A stretch of DNA of 24,254 nucleotides. Source: an uncultured Clostridium sp. (lineage in GTDB: Bacteria > Bacillota > Clostridia > Lachnospirales > Lachnospiraceae). The notes below the pieces were generated by a model that was not told the DNA's origin, did no database searches, and saw only the letters and a list, made by a program, of their open reading frames with translations. Both the position numbers and the translations under genes were made by a program. Below, piece by piece: positions 7,780 to 15,651 of the stretch. The DNA lies in assembly GCA_902496665.1 (NCBI GenBank), contig CABVBU010000038.1:1-24254 (forward strand), in the 5' to 3' direction. The number at the start of each line of letters is the position of its first letter. The first letter of the stretch is position 1.

Positions 7780-8955
7780 TTATTTTAAGAAATCTCTCGC
7801 GTACTGGATGATGACGGATGCGCCTGTGCGGATGCACTTCTCATCAAATACGTTTTTAGAGTTGTGAAGGCCGTGTCTGGAATTCGGATCCTCGTTGTTT
7901 CCGGATCCCAAGCGGAACTGTGCGCCCGGTCCGAACTTCGGGAAGAGAACAGAAAAGTCCTCGGAACCCATTGACGGATTCTTCACGTAGGAAACATGGT
8001 CAGCACCGATGGTCTTTGCAGCGGCCTCAGCAACTGCCTCGATGATGGAATCATCATTTACGAGCGGCGGAACTCCGATTTCCCATTCAACCTCCGCGGT
8101 TCCTCTCATGGACTCGGCGCAGCCTTTTACGACGCGGTCGATGGCAGCCATCATTTTTTTGCGGCAGTCCGGATCAAGACTTCTCAGCGTTCCGTGCATC
8201 TCCACGTAATCCGGGATGATATTGTTTACGGTTCCGCCGTGGATGCTGCCGATGGTAAGAACACCCGGATATACCGGATAGTTTTCACGGGAGATCACGG
8301 TCTGAAGCTGTGTGATCACATAACCGGAGATTACGACCGGATCGATGCAGTTTTCCGGGTGAGCGCCATGTCCGCCCTTTCCTTTGATCCTGATATTGAA
8401 GAAATCGTTGGATGCGTTTGCCGGTCCCTTCTTTAATCCGATGCTTCCGGCATCAATCTCCGGTGATACGTGGAGACCGATAAATGCGTCCGGTTTCGCA
8501 ACCTGCGTGAAATTGCAGTCGACAAGCTCACCGGCTCCCATATGCTCTTCTGCCGGCTGGAAGATCAGCATGACCGTTCCGGCAAGCTCCCCGCGGATCT
8601 CAGATAATACCTTCGCGCAGTAGAGAAGCACGGTTGTATGGATATCATGTCCGCAGGAATGGCAGGCACCATCATTTTCGGAAGCGAACGGAAGTCCTGT
8701 GAGTTCCTTCATCGGAAGTGCGTCGATATCCTCGCGGATCGCAACGGTTTTTCCCGGTTTTCCGCCGCGGATGACGGCAACAACACCGGTCTTCATCCCG
8801 ATCTCAGCGATCTCCACACCGTATTCCGTCAGTTTTTCGCGAATGAACTCCGTTGTCTTATATTCCTTGTTGCTGAGCTCCGGATGTCTATGAATATGTC
8901 TGCGAATGGCAATCATTTCATCTTCATACTTTGCTGTGAGACTCATTGTGTCCAT
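7780..8955 (-). CDS. M20 family metal-dependent amidohydrolase
   Basis: A 391-aa member of the M20D group (hippurate hydrolase / N-acyl-amino-acid amidohydrolase / AbgB-like), which hydrolyses N-acyl or peptide amide bonds using two metal ions. Ligand motifs, numbered from the chosen start: SCGHDIHT (Cys101, His103), QPAEE (Glu136/Glu137), GLHVSPE (His162), and RHGLHN near the end. The dimerisation insert IHGGTVNNIIPD is present. An in-frame ATG exists at 9003, but the promoter -10 box (9002-9007) overlaps it and it lacks a ribosome site. The ATG at 8955 has AAGGGG 9 bases upstream and is preferred. No signal peptide, so cytoplasmic. First gene of an operon with yfcC. The exact substrate is unknown. 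Confidence 0.92.
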   Translation of the reverse strand: MDTMSLTAKYEDEMIAIRRHIHRHPELSNKEYKTTEFIREKLTEYGVEIAEIGMKTGVVAVIRGGKPGKTVAIREDIDALPMKELTGLPFASENDGACHSCGHDIHTTVLLYCAKVLSEIRGELAGTVMLIFQPAEEHMGAGELVDCNFTQVAKPDAFIGLHVSPEIDAGSIGLKKGPANASNDFFNIRIKGKGGHGAHPENCIDPVVISGYVITQLQTVISRENYPVYPGVLTIGSIHGGTVNNIIPDYVEMHGTLRSLDPDCRKKMMAAIDRVVKGCAESMRGTAEVEWEIGVPPLVNDDSIIEAVAEAAAKTIGADHVSYVKNPSMGSEDFSVLFPKFGPGAQFRLGSGNNEDPNSRHGLHNSKNVFDEKCIRTGASVIIQYARDFLK

Positions 8956-9001
8956 AATGGAGCACCCCTTTCCAATTTGTTTATAAAATTTTAATATTCC
9001 C

Positions 9002-9030
9002 ATTATAATACATTATTCTTTAAAGTTCAA
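9002..9030 (-). promoter_or_regulatory. Promoter of the M20-yfcC operon
   Basis: Minus strand: TTGAAC (9025-9030), 17-bp spacer, TATAAT (9002-9007). The start of transcription would fall near 8995, downstream of the upstream in-frame ATG at 9003. This supports translation from 8955. It is divergent from the rel promoter 145 bp away; between them I see only a weak TCCGGAA/TTCCGGA inverted pair. Confidence 0.8.
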
Positions 9031-9173
9031 CCACTTTAATACGGTAGCATTATAAGAATAAGATATGTCTGTCATAAACATTTTATATCCCGAATCCGGA
9101 ACGTCGATGTATAAGAGCCCTCGGATCAGGGAATCCTTCCGGAAAGCAGCGGCCCAAAACCGCAACAAAACGA

Positions 9174-9202
9174 TTGCAATTTATGTCAAAAAATTTTATA
9201 AT
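9174..9202 (+). promoter_or_regulatory. Promoter of rel
   Basis: TTGCAA (9174-9179), 17-bp spacer, TATAAT (9197-9202). The predicted start near 9209 gives a leader of about 100 nt before the rel ATG at 9313. No riboswitch or T-box is recognisable in that leader. Confidence 0.75.
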
Positions 9203-9302
9203 GGTTGGTATATTTCAGGAGTGTCTGCTTTTGTCGAAAATACTGTGAAAACAGCGGATTTCTGCGGCGGACATGACCGGATGGTACGCTAATAGTGAAG
9301 GT

Positions 9303-9307
9303 GGGAG
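9303..9307 (+). promoter_or_regulatory. Ribosome site that fixes the rel start
   Basis: GGGAG lies 5 bases before the ATG at 9313. The longer in-frame candidate at 9295 has no comparable site upstream. Confidence 0.7.
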
Positions 9308-9312
9308 ATTTT

Positions 9313-11598
9313 ATGGAAGAAAACAAACTGAAAACGATCGAAGGCGAGCTGGAAGCGCCTGCTGATTTCACAAGTCCTGATGTTCTTTACCGGGATCTTG
9401 TTGCCAGCATCAGAAAGTACCATCCGTCCGATGATCTGAGCATGATCGAGAAGGCATATCAGCTTGCGGATAATGCCCATAAAGACCAGAAGCGAAAATC
9501 CGGGGAACCGTACATTATCCATCCGCTCTGTGTGGCGATCATCCTCGCAGATCTCGAGATGGATAAAGAGACGATCGCAGCCGGACTTCTCCACGACGTG
9601 GTGGAGGATACCGTGTATACAGAGGAACAGCTCGCCGAGATCTTCGGGAAAGAGGTTGCCCTCTTAGTCGACGGTGTCACAAAGCTGACCCAGTTATCCT
9701 GGTCGGCGGATAAGGTGGAAATGCAGGCGGAGAACTTAAGAAAAATGTTCCTCGCCATGGCAAAAGATATCCGTGTCATTATCATCAAGCTTGCGGACCG
9801 TCTCCACAATATGCGGACGCTTCAGTATATGCGCCCTGAAAAACAGAAGGAGAAGGCGAGGGAGACCATCGAGATCTACTCTCCTCTCGCTGACAGGCTC
9901 GGTATTTCCAAGATCAAGATCGAACTGGACGATCTCGCGTTAAGATATCTGGAACCTAATGTATACAAAGAGCTGGAAGAAAAGATCGCCCTGACAAGCG
10001 AAGCGCGCCAGAAATTCATCGATGACATTATCGCTGAGATCAAGACCCACATGGAAAACGCGGAGATCCGATGCGAGGTCAACGGACGCGTCAAGCACTT
10101 CTTCAGTATTTATAAGAAGATGTTAAACCAGCACAAGACGCTGGATCAGATCTACGATATCTTTGCAGTCCGCATCATCGTGGACTCCGTAAAGGATTGT
10201 TACGCGGCACTGGGCGTCATCCATGAAATGTACAAACCGATCCCCGGCCGTTTTAAAGATTATATCGCGATGCCGAAGCCGAATATGTATCAGTCCTTAC
10301 ATACGACACTGATCGGCACGAACGGACAGCCCTTTGAGATCCAGATCCGTACCTTCGAGATGCACCGTACAGCGGAATATGGTATCGCTGCCCACTGGAA
10401 ATATAAAGAGAGCGGCAGCGGACAGGTTGCTGCCGGTGATGAGGCGAAGAAGTTAAGCTGGCTGCGCCAGATCCTTGAGTGGCAGCAGGATATGTCCGAC
10501 AACAAGGAATTCTTAAACGCCATCAAGAGTGACCTCGATATGTTCTCCGACAGCGTGTACTGCTTTACACCGACCGGAGACGTAAAGGCACTGCCAAGCG
10601 GCTCCACACCGATCGACTTCGCTTACTCGATCCACACGGCTGTCGGAAACAAGATGGTGGGCGCGAGAGTCAACGGAAAGCTCGTAAATATCGACTATGT
10701 GATCCAGAACGGTGACCGGATCGAGGTTATGACGTCCCAGAATTCCAAAGGACCGAGCCGTGACTGGTTAAATATCATCAAGAGCAGTCAGGCGAGAAAC
10801 AAGATCAACGCCTGGTTCAAGCAGGAGCGGAAGGCGGACAATATCTTAAAGGGCCGCGAAATGATCGACCGCTACTGTAAGGCAAAGGGGATCAATTTCT
10901 CCGATATCAATAAGCCGGAGTTCGTAGATAAGGTTTTAAAACGCTACGCGTTCCAGGACTGGGATTCTGTTCTGGCATCCGTCGGACACGGCGGATTAAA
11001 AGAAGGTCAGGTCATCAACAAGATGATCGAGGAGCGCACAAAGAAGCTGAAACGCGAAGTAACCGATGCGACGATCCTTGATGCCATCGGCGAGAATAAC
11101 AAACCGGCGGTAGTTCCGATCAGAGGCAGCAAGTCAAAGAGCGGCATCATCGTAAAAGGCATCCATGACCTTGCGGTTCGTTTTTCCAAGTGCTGCAGCC
11201 CGGTTCCGGGCGACGAGATCGTTGGTTTCGTGACGAGAGGCCGCGGAATTACGATCCACAGAACAGACTGCATCAACGTCTTGAATCTCCCGGAGATCGA
11301 GAGAAGCCGCCTGATCGACGCGGAGTGGCAGGGCGTTGAGGAGGACAACAGTGCCGCAACCTACTCCACAGAGATCTCGATCTTCGCGAACAACCGAATC
11401 GGTATGTTCGTAGATATCTCAAAGATCTTCACAGAACGCGAGATCGATATCAAGGCCATGAGCTCCCGCGTGAACAAGCAGGGCAAAGCGACGATCACCA
11501 TGAGCTTCGATATCCATGGAATCGAAGAATTAAACAACCTGATGGCAAAGCTGCGCCAGATAGACGGCGTGCTGGATATTGAGAGAACCACAGGCTGA
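9313..11598 (+). CDS. rel: Bifunctional (p)ppGpp synthetase/hydrolase
   Basis: Long RelA/SpoT homologue that makes and degrades the stringent-response alarmone. The 761-aa protein has all expected parts: HD hydrolase (about 45-190; His70, His94-Asp95 in LLHDVVEDT), synthetase (about 245-365; PGRFKDYIAMPKPN and FEIQIRT), TGS (about 410-455; VYCFTPTGDVKALPSG), the conserved-cysteine region (KCCSPVPGDEIVG) and a C-terminal ACT domain. An intact HD motif together with RxKD in the synthetase marks the bifunctional Firmicute Rel, not a synthetase-only RelA. The start at 9313 is chosen for its ribosome site. It is followed by a terminator, then the MBL-hemZ pair. Confidence 0.97.
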   Translation: MEENKLKTIEGELEAPADFTSPDVLYRDLVASIRKYHPSDDLSMIEKAYQLADNAHKDQKRKSGEPYIIHPLCVAIILADLEMDKETIAAGLLHDVVEDTVYTEEQLAEIFGKEVALLVDGVTKLTQLSWSADKVEMQAENLRKMFLAMAKDIRVIIIKLADRLHNMRTLQYMRPEKQKEKARETIEIYSPLADRLGISKIKIELDDLALRYLEPNVYKELEEKIALTSEARQKFIDDIIAEIKTHMENAEIRCEVNGRVKHFFSIYKKMLNQHKTLDQIYDIFAVRIIVDSVKDCYAALGVIHEMYKPIPGRFKDYIAMPKPNMYQSLHTTLIGTNGQPFEIQIRTFEMHRTAEYGIAAHWKYKESGSGQVAAGDEAKKLSWLRQILEWQQDMSDNKEFLNAIKSDLDMFSDSVYCFTPTGDVKALPSGSTPIDFAYSIHTAVGNKMVGARVNGKLVNIDYVIQNGDRIEVMTSQNSKGPSRDWLNIIKSSQARNKINAWFKQERKADNILKGREMIDRYCKAKGINFSDINKPEFVDKVLKRYAFQDWDSVLASVGHGGLKEGQVINKMIEERTKKLKREVTDATILDAIGENNKPAVVPIRGSKSKSGIIVKGIHDLAVRFSKCCSPVPGDEIVGFVTRGRGITIHRTDCINVLNLPEIERSRLIDAEWQGVEEDNSAATYSTEISIFANNRIGMFVDISKIFTEREIDIKAMSSRVNKQGKATITMSFDIHGIEELNNLMAKLRQIDGVLDIERTTG

Positions 11599-11631
11599 TA
11601 ACTACAATTTCAAATGAATGTCTGCCGCCGG

Positions 11632-11650
11632 CTGTTCTGAAACAGAACAG
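11632..11650. repeat. Perfect 19-bp palindrome after rel
   Basis: CTGTTCTG-aaa-CAGAACAG is a perfect 8-bp dyad 33 bp past the rel stop and just before the terminator hairpin. It may be a small mRNA 3' hairpin or a protein site. It has no T run of its own. Confidence 0.4.
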
Positions 11651-11665
11651 GTCGAATGCAGTCGG

Positions 11666-11706
11666 AAAAAGGTCTGCCGGAGGTGTTACGGACGGTAGAC
11701 CTTTTT
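11666..11706 (+). terminator. Terminator of rel
   Basis: Stem AAAAAGGTCTGCCG (11666-11679) pairs with CGGTAGACCTTTTT (11693-11706), with one G-T pair and a 13-base loop, ending in a T run. Confidence 0.88.
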
Positions 11707-11732
11707 ATACATGGATTTTAAAGAAACATTTC

Positions 11733-11775
11733 CGTTACTGTACACGGCACAGGGCCGGAGTCCCTGCTTTGTGCC
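11733..11775 (+). repeat. Repeat-end motif plus hairpin upstream of the MBL gene
   Basis: CGTTACTGTACACGG (11733-11747) is identical over 15 bases to 6135-6149, the left end of the MITE-like repeat. It runs into a hairpin with GGCACA (11746-11751) pairing TGTGCC (11770-11775) and an inner CAGGG/CCCTG stem. The hairpin ends about 10 bases before the GGAGG ribosome site of the MBL gene. This may be a decayed repeat end or a leader structure affecting translation. Confidence 0.45.
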
Positions 11776-11800
11776 AGGAAAAATGGAGGAAAAGTAAGAT

Positions 11801-12445
11801 ATGAGCGAAATTCGCATTAAGACTCTGGTAGTCGGCATGGTCGGAACAAACTGCTACCTGGTCTATGATAACGAGACAAAAAAAGCTGCCGTCGTGGACC
11901 CGGGCGACAGCGCCGACAAGATCGTCAATATGGCAGTATCTCTGGGTTTAAAGCCGGAGGCGATCCTTCTGACCCACGGTCACTTCGACCATATCATGGC
12001 GGCAAAGGAACTGAAGGAGGCCTGGAATGTGCCGATCTACGCATGTGAAAAGGAGATCGAGGTCCTGACGGACGGCAGAAAGAGTCTTGTGTCAGGCTAT
12101 TACAGAGAGCCGTATACGATCACACCGGACGTCACCGTGAAAGAAGGTGACGAGCTTTCCATCGCCGGATTTACATGGAAAGTATTTGAAACACCGGGAC
12201 ACACCATCGGTTCCTGCTGTTACTATATTGAAAAAGAAGAGGTTCTCTTCTCCGGGGATACCCTGTTTGCAGGCTCCTACGGCCGCACGGATTTCCCGAC
12301 AGGAAGCGGACGCCAGATCGCGGAGTCTGTAAGACGCCTGCTCTCCACACTGCCGGATGACACCATGGTCTATCCGGGTCATATGGACACGACTACCATC
12401 GGTTTTGAAAAGAAGTATAATCCTCTTTCGGGGGCAATGGGATGA
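11801..12445 (+). CDS. MBL-fold metallohydrolase (glyoxalase II-like)
   Basis: A 214-aa cytoplasmic metallo-beta-lactamase-fold protein with a complete dinuclear metal site: THGHFDH (58-64), TPGHT (His134), FSGDTLF (Asp153) and YPGH (His194). Length and motifs match the YqgX/YcbL-type small hydrolases related to hydroxyacylglutathione hydrolase, which act on thioester substrates in vitro. It lacks the long C-terminal substrate domain of true glyoxalase II. GGAGG precedes the ATG by about 12 bases. The stop overlaps the hemZ start in an ATGA, so the two are translationally coupled. Its physiological substrate is not known. Confidence 0.92.
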   Translation: MSEIRIKTLVVGMVGTNCYLVYDNETKKAAVVDPGDSADKIVNMAVSLGLKPEAILLTHGHFDHIMAAKELKEAWNVPIYACEKEIEVLTDGRKSLVSGYYREPYTITPDVTVKEGDELSIAGFTWKVFETPGHTIGSCCYYIEKEEVLFSGDTLFAGSYGRTDFPTGSGRQIAESVRRLLSTLPDDTMVYPGHMDTTTIGFEKKYNPLSGAMG

Positions 12446-13899
12446 TTGGAATTTTATTGAATGATACTGCTTATGAGCAGGATATCCGGGAGCTTTTGAT
12501 GGCGTTTTATCCGGGTGAGACTTTTGTCCATGAGAGACAGGACGATGTGGATTTTTACGTGGAGGGAACCTGCACACAGAACGCTGATGAGACGAAATTT
12601 GGCTTGAGGATCATGGATCCGGCAGGCACTGTCGCAGATGAGACCGTATTTCCGATCGACTACAATGTGCGGTTAAACGCAAAGACAACGATCAAGAAAG
12701 AGCTTTACGGCATGTTAAAAAAGCGGACGGGAAAAGAACTCCCCTGGGGAACCCTGACCGGTATCCGCCCGACAAAGATCGCCATGACAAGACTTGATCA
12801 GGGTGAGGATGAAGAGAGCATCCGTTCCTTCATGCGGGACATGTACCTGACAAGTGAAGAGAAGATCGACTTAAGTGTCGAGGTCGCGAAGCGGGAACGG
12901 GAGCTCTTAAGCCATATCGACTATGAGACGGGATACAGCCTCTATGTGGGAATTCCGTTCTGCCCGACCACCTGCCTCTACTGTTCCTTCACCTCCTACC
13001 CGATCGGCGCGTGGGAAAAGAGGGTTCATCTCTACCTTGAAGCGCTGTTTAAAGAATTAGACTATGTGGCGGAAAAGATGAAGGGACGCACCCTCGACAC
13101 GGTTTACTTTGGCGGCGGAACTCCGACGTCCTTAAAGGCAGAGGAGCTGGACGCTCTGCTCACAAAGATCGAGAATACCTTTGACCTCTCAAAGGTGCAG
13201 GAATTCACTGTGGAAGCCGGACGCCCGGACAGCATCACCGAGGACAAGTTCAAGATTCTCCGTGCCCACAATATCTCCAGGATCTCCATCAACCCACAGA
13301 CGATGAAGCAGGCAACTCTGGATCTGATCGGACGCCATCACACCGTGGATATGGTGAAGGAAAAATTCCGCATGGCAAGAGATCTTGGCTTTGACAATAT
13401 CAATATGGACCTCATCATCGGACTTCCGGAGGAAGATATCGACGATGTACGCAGCACGATGGAACAGGTGCAGGAGCTCGCTCCGGACAGCGTGACGGTC
13501 CACTCTCTCGCCATCAAGCGCGCGGCGAGACTCAATATCTTCAAGGAGCGCTACGCGAACTTAAAGATCCAGAATACCCAGGAGATGATCGATCTCACCG
13601 CGAAGTACGCCCGCGGGATGGGTCTTGAGCCGTATTACCTGTACCGCCAGAAAAATATGGCCGGAAACTTCGAGAATGTCGGCTACGCGGCACCCGGAAA
13701 GGCATGTATCTACAATATCCTCATTATGGAGGAAAAACAGACCATCGTGGCCTGCGGTGCCGGAACCACCACGAAGGTCACCTTCCCGGCGGAAAACCGG
13801 CTGGAGCGCGCGGAGAATGTGAAGGATGTGGCTTCCTATATCGATAGGATCGACGAGATGATCGAGAGGAAAGATAAGCTGCTGAGTAAGCTGGTTTAA
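12442..13899 (+). CDS. hemZ: HemZ-type radical SAM coproporphyrinogen III oxidase-like protein
   Basis: A 485-aa radical SAM enzyme of the HemN/HemW/HemZ group. The cluster-binding motif is CPTTCLYC (Cys174, Cys178, Cys181), followed by FGGGTPT (about 223-229) and the family's ISINPQTMKQATLDLIGRHH segment. The roughly 160-aa N-terminal region before the radical SAM core distinguishes HemZ from HemW. HemZ is annotated as an oxygen-independent coproporphyrinogen III dehydrogenase, but many anaerobes that carry it lack a full haem pathway, so its real role here is uncertain. It overlaps the MBL gene by 4 bp and ends the transcript at a strong hairpin. Confidence 0.92.
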   Translation: MIGILLNDTAYEQDIRELLMAFYPGETFVHERQDDVDFYVEGTCTQNADETKFGLRIMDPAGTVADETVFPIDYNVRLNAKTTIKKELYGMLKKRTGKELPWGTLTGIRPTKIAMTRLDQGEDEESIRSFMRDMYLTSEEKIDLSVEVAKRERELLSHIDYETGYSLYVGIPFCPTTCLYCSFTSYPIGAWEKRVHLYLEALFKELDYVAEKMKGRTLDTVYFGGGTPTSLKAEELDALLTKIENTFDLSKVQEFTVEAGRPDSITEDKFKILRAHNISRISINPQTMKQATLDLIGRHHTVDMVKEKFRMARDLGFDNINMDLIIGLPEEDIDDVRSTMEQVQELAPDSVTVHSLAIKRAARLNIFKERYANLKIQNTQEMIDLTAKYARGMGLEPYYLYRQKNMAGNFENVGYAAPGKACIYNILIMEEKQTIVACGAGTTTKVTFPAENRLERAENVKDVASYIDRIDEMIERKDKLLSKLV

Positions 13900-13958
13900 T
13901 ATGCCCGCTGCGCTGACTGCAGGATAGCGCGGATCAACCGCCAGATCCGGGCGCATGG

Positions 13959-14027
13959 CAACAAAATACGCTGTACATGGGGTTCATTCTCCTGTACAGC
14001 GTATTTTGTTGATTCAACTTTTTTTTA
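13959..14027 (+). terminator. Terminator of MBL-hemZ
   Basis: A 19-bp perfect stem (13959-13977 with 13993-14011) with a 15-base loop, followed by a small GTTGA-t-TCAAC dyad and eight T. The stem holds an AAAAT/ATTTT block near its base. It may also stop the opposing MATE transcript, for which no separate clear terminator was found in 14028-14115. Confidence 0.85.
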
Positions 14028-14115
14028 TTCTTATTTTGCAAAAGTTCTTTCTTTGTAACTGTCCAGCAGGTCTGCGCACTTGCTGCTCTGACCGTAAGAA
14101 AAGTTACCTTTCTTT

Positions 14116-15432
14116 TTACCAGGTCTTTCTCATGTATAAAAGTCCTGTAAGATCTGCCAGGATCCAGCCGATCGGGATCGCCATCCAGATTCCTGTCTCA
14201 CCGAGAAATGTAGCTGAGAGCACGTAGGCGAGCAGCACACGGATTCCGAGGGAGATCACCGTAAGCACCACAGACATCTCCGCTCTCTTGATCGCCCTGT
14301 AATATCCGTAAAGCAGGAACAAACAGCCGATTCCAAAGTAGAATGCCCCTTCGATCCTGAGATAACGGACGCCGGAGGCGATGACCGCCGTCTCGGCGGA
14401 GCTCACGAAAATCTGCATGAGGGGTGCCGCGAAGGCAAAGACCAGCGCTGAGATCACAATGCTGAACACCGTGCTGATGGCAAAGGATTCCTTTGTGCCG
14501 CGGCGGATCCGTTCTTTATTTCCCGCGCCATAGTTCTGGGCGATGAAGGTCGAATAGGCGTTTCCAAAGTCCTGAACCGGCAGGTATGCGAAGGTGTCGA
14601 TCTTTACTGCCGCTGCGAAAGCCGCCATGGTGGTGGCACCAAAGCTGTTTACAAGCCCCTGTACCATAAGGATTCCGAAGTTCATAACAGACTGCTGCAG
14701 GCAGGTCAGGGAGGAAAGTCCCGCGATCTCCTTTAAGATTCCGCCGTCAAAGCAAAGATCCTTTTTCTCCGGGAGAAGGTTTCTGCACCGGAAAAGGACA
14801 TAGAACAGGATACCGATCCCGGATACATACTGGGCAAAGATCGTCGCATAGGCCGCACCGGCAATCCCCCAATGAAAGACCGCCACAAATAAAAGATCCC
14901 ACACGATGTTTAAGACCGCGGATACCGCAAGAAACACAAGCGGAACCGTAGAATTTCCCAGCGCTCTTAACAGGCAGGAGAAGAAATTATAGAGGGACGT
15001 GGCGAGCAGACCTGCGAAAATGATCAGCAGATACTCTCTCATACCGCCCCAGACCTCCTCAGGGACCCGTAAGAAGCTTAGGATCGGATCAATGAAAATA
15101 TAGACAACTGCGTTCAAAACAAGCGTTACAGCGAGGATCAGGCCGCAGGCGTGGGCAATGGAGGACTTTAGTGCCCTCTCATCTCCTTTTCCCCTGTAAA
15201 TGGAAAACAGTGCGCCGGAGCCCATGCTGAGCCCCAGAAAGATCGAGGTCAGGAACGTCATCAGCGTGTAGGAGGATCCCACCGCCGCCAAAGCATTTTT
15301 TCCAAGGACACGGCCGACGATCAGGGTGTCCGCGATGTTGTAAAACTGCTGCAAAAGATTTCCTGCCATCATCGGCAGGGCAAATAAAAGAAGGGAGCGT
15401 GAGATGCTCCCTTTTGTAAGATCATGGTACAT
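14116..15432 (-). CDS. MATE-family multidrug/cation efflux protein
   Basis: A 438-aa inner-membrane exporter with about 12 hydrophobic segments in two homologous halves. The N-terminal LLLFALPMMAGNLLQQFYNIADTLIVGRV pattern and the following AAVGSS are typical of the MATE (MatE) family, which expels drugs or metabolites in exchange for sodium ions or protons. The second half repeats the pattern (VNSFGATTMAAFAAAVKID). Length is normal. GGAG lies about 10 bases before the ATG. It is a single gene with its own promoter, convergent with hemZ. The substrate cannot be told from sequence. Confidence 0.93.
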   Translation of the reverse strand: MYHDLTKGSISRSLLLFALPMMAGNLLQQFYNIADTLIVGRVLGKNALAAVGSSYTLMTFLTSIFLGLSMGSGALFSIYRGKGDERALKSSIAHACGLILAVTLVLNAVVYIFIDPILSFLRVPEEVWGGMREYLLIIFAGLLATSLYNFFSCLLRALGNSTVPLVFLAVSAVLNIVWDLLFVAVFHWGIAGAAYATIFAQYVSGIGILFYVLFRCRNLLPEKKDLCFDGGILKEIAGLSSLTCLQQSVMNFGILMVQGLVNSFGATTMAAFAAAVKIDTFAYLPVQDFGNAYSTFIAQNYGAGNKERIRRGTKESFAISTVFSIVISALVFAFAAPLMQIFVSSAETAVIASGVRYLRIEGAFYFGIGCLFLLYGYYRAIKRAEMSVVLTVISLGIRVLLAYVLSATFLGETGIWMAIPIGWILADLTGLLYMRKTW

Positions 15433-15504
15433 GGAAACTTCACTCCGTTATCGTTATGTTTGAACGTCCGCGGCTCTGTTTCATGCGGCGGCGCCAGTGT
15501 TATA

Positions 15505-15533
15505 ATGATAACATGAGTACGCTGTTTTTTCAA
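15505..15533 (-). promoter_or_regulatory. Promoter of the MATE gene with overlapping dyad
   Basis: Minus strand: TTGAAA (15528-15533), 17-bp spacer, TATCAT (15505-15510). A 16-bp dyad TGTTAT-aatg-ATAACA (15498-15513) covers the -10 box and predicted start, so it is a candidate operator. The -35 box abuts the diverged repeat copy at 15538-15590. Confidence 0.65.
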
Positions 15534-15537
15534 CTGC

Positions 15538-15590
15538 GATGCTTGCATTCCAAATCGGCAGAATCCACTGCCAGCACTGTGTTGTACGGA
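15538..15590. repeat. Diverged core copy of the MITE-like repeat
   Basis: These 53 bases match the reverse complement of 6174-6227 at about 45 of 54 aligned positions. Shared blocks include ATTCCAAAT, AATCCACT and TGTACGGA. The terminal GTTACTGT ends of the fuller copy are not seen. On one side it abuts the T run of the DUF3100 operon terminator, and on the other the MATE promoter. Confidence 0.7.
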
Positions 15591-15592
15591 AA

Positions 15593-15630
15593 AAACCTGC
15601 AGGAATCATTCCTTCGATTCCTGCAGGTTT
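15593..15630 (-). terminator. Terminator of the DUF3100 operon
   Basis: A 14-bp perfect stem, AAACCTGCAGGAAT (15593-15606) with its complement at 15617-15630, and a 10-base loop. On the minus strand it is followed by a T run reading into the repeat copy. Confidence 0.88.
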
Positions 15631-15651
15631 CTCATTTTTCATATCTGTTCA

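Noticed and set aside
9275..9364. Short ORF beginning MTGWYANSEGG overlapping the rel start, as a leader peptide
   Set aside because: No ribosome site, out of frame with rel, and no attenuator structure follows.
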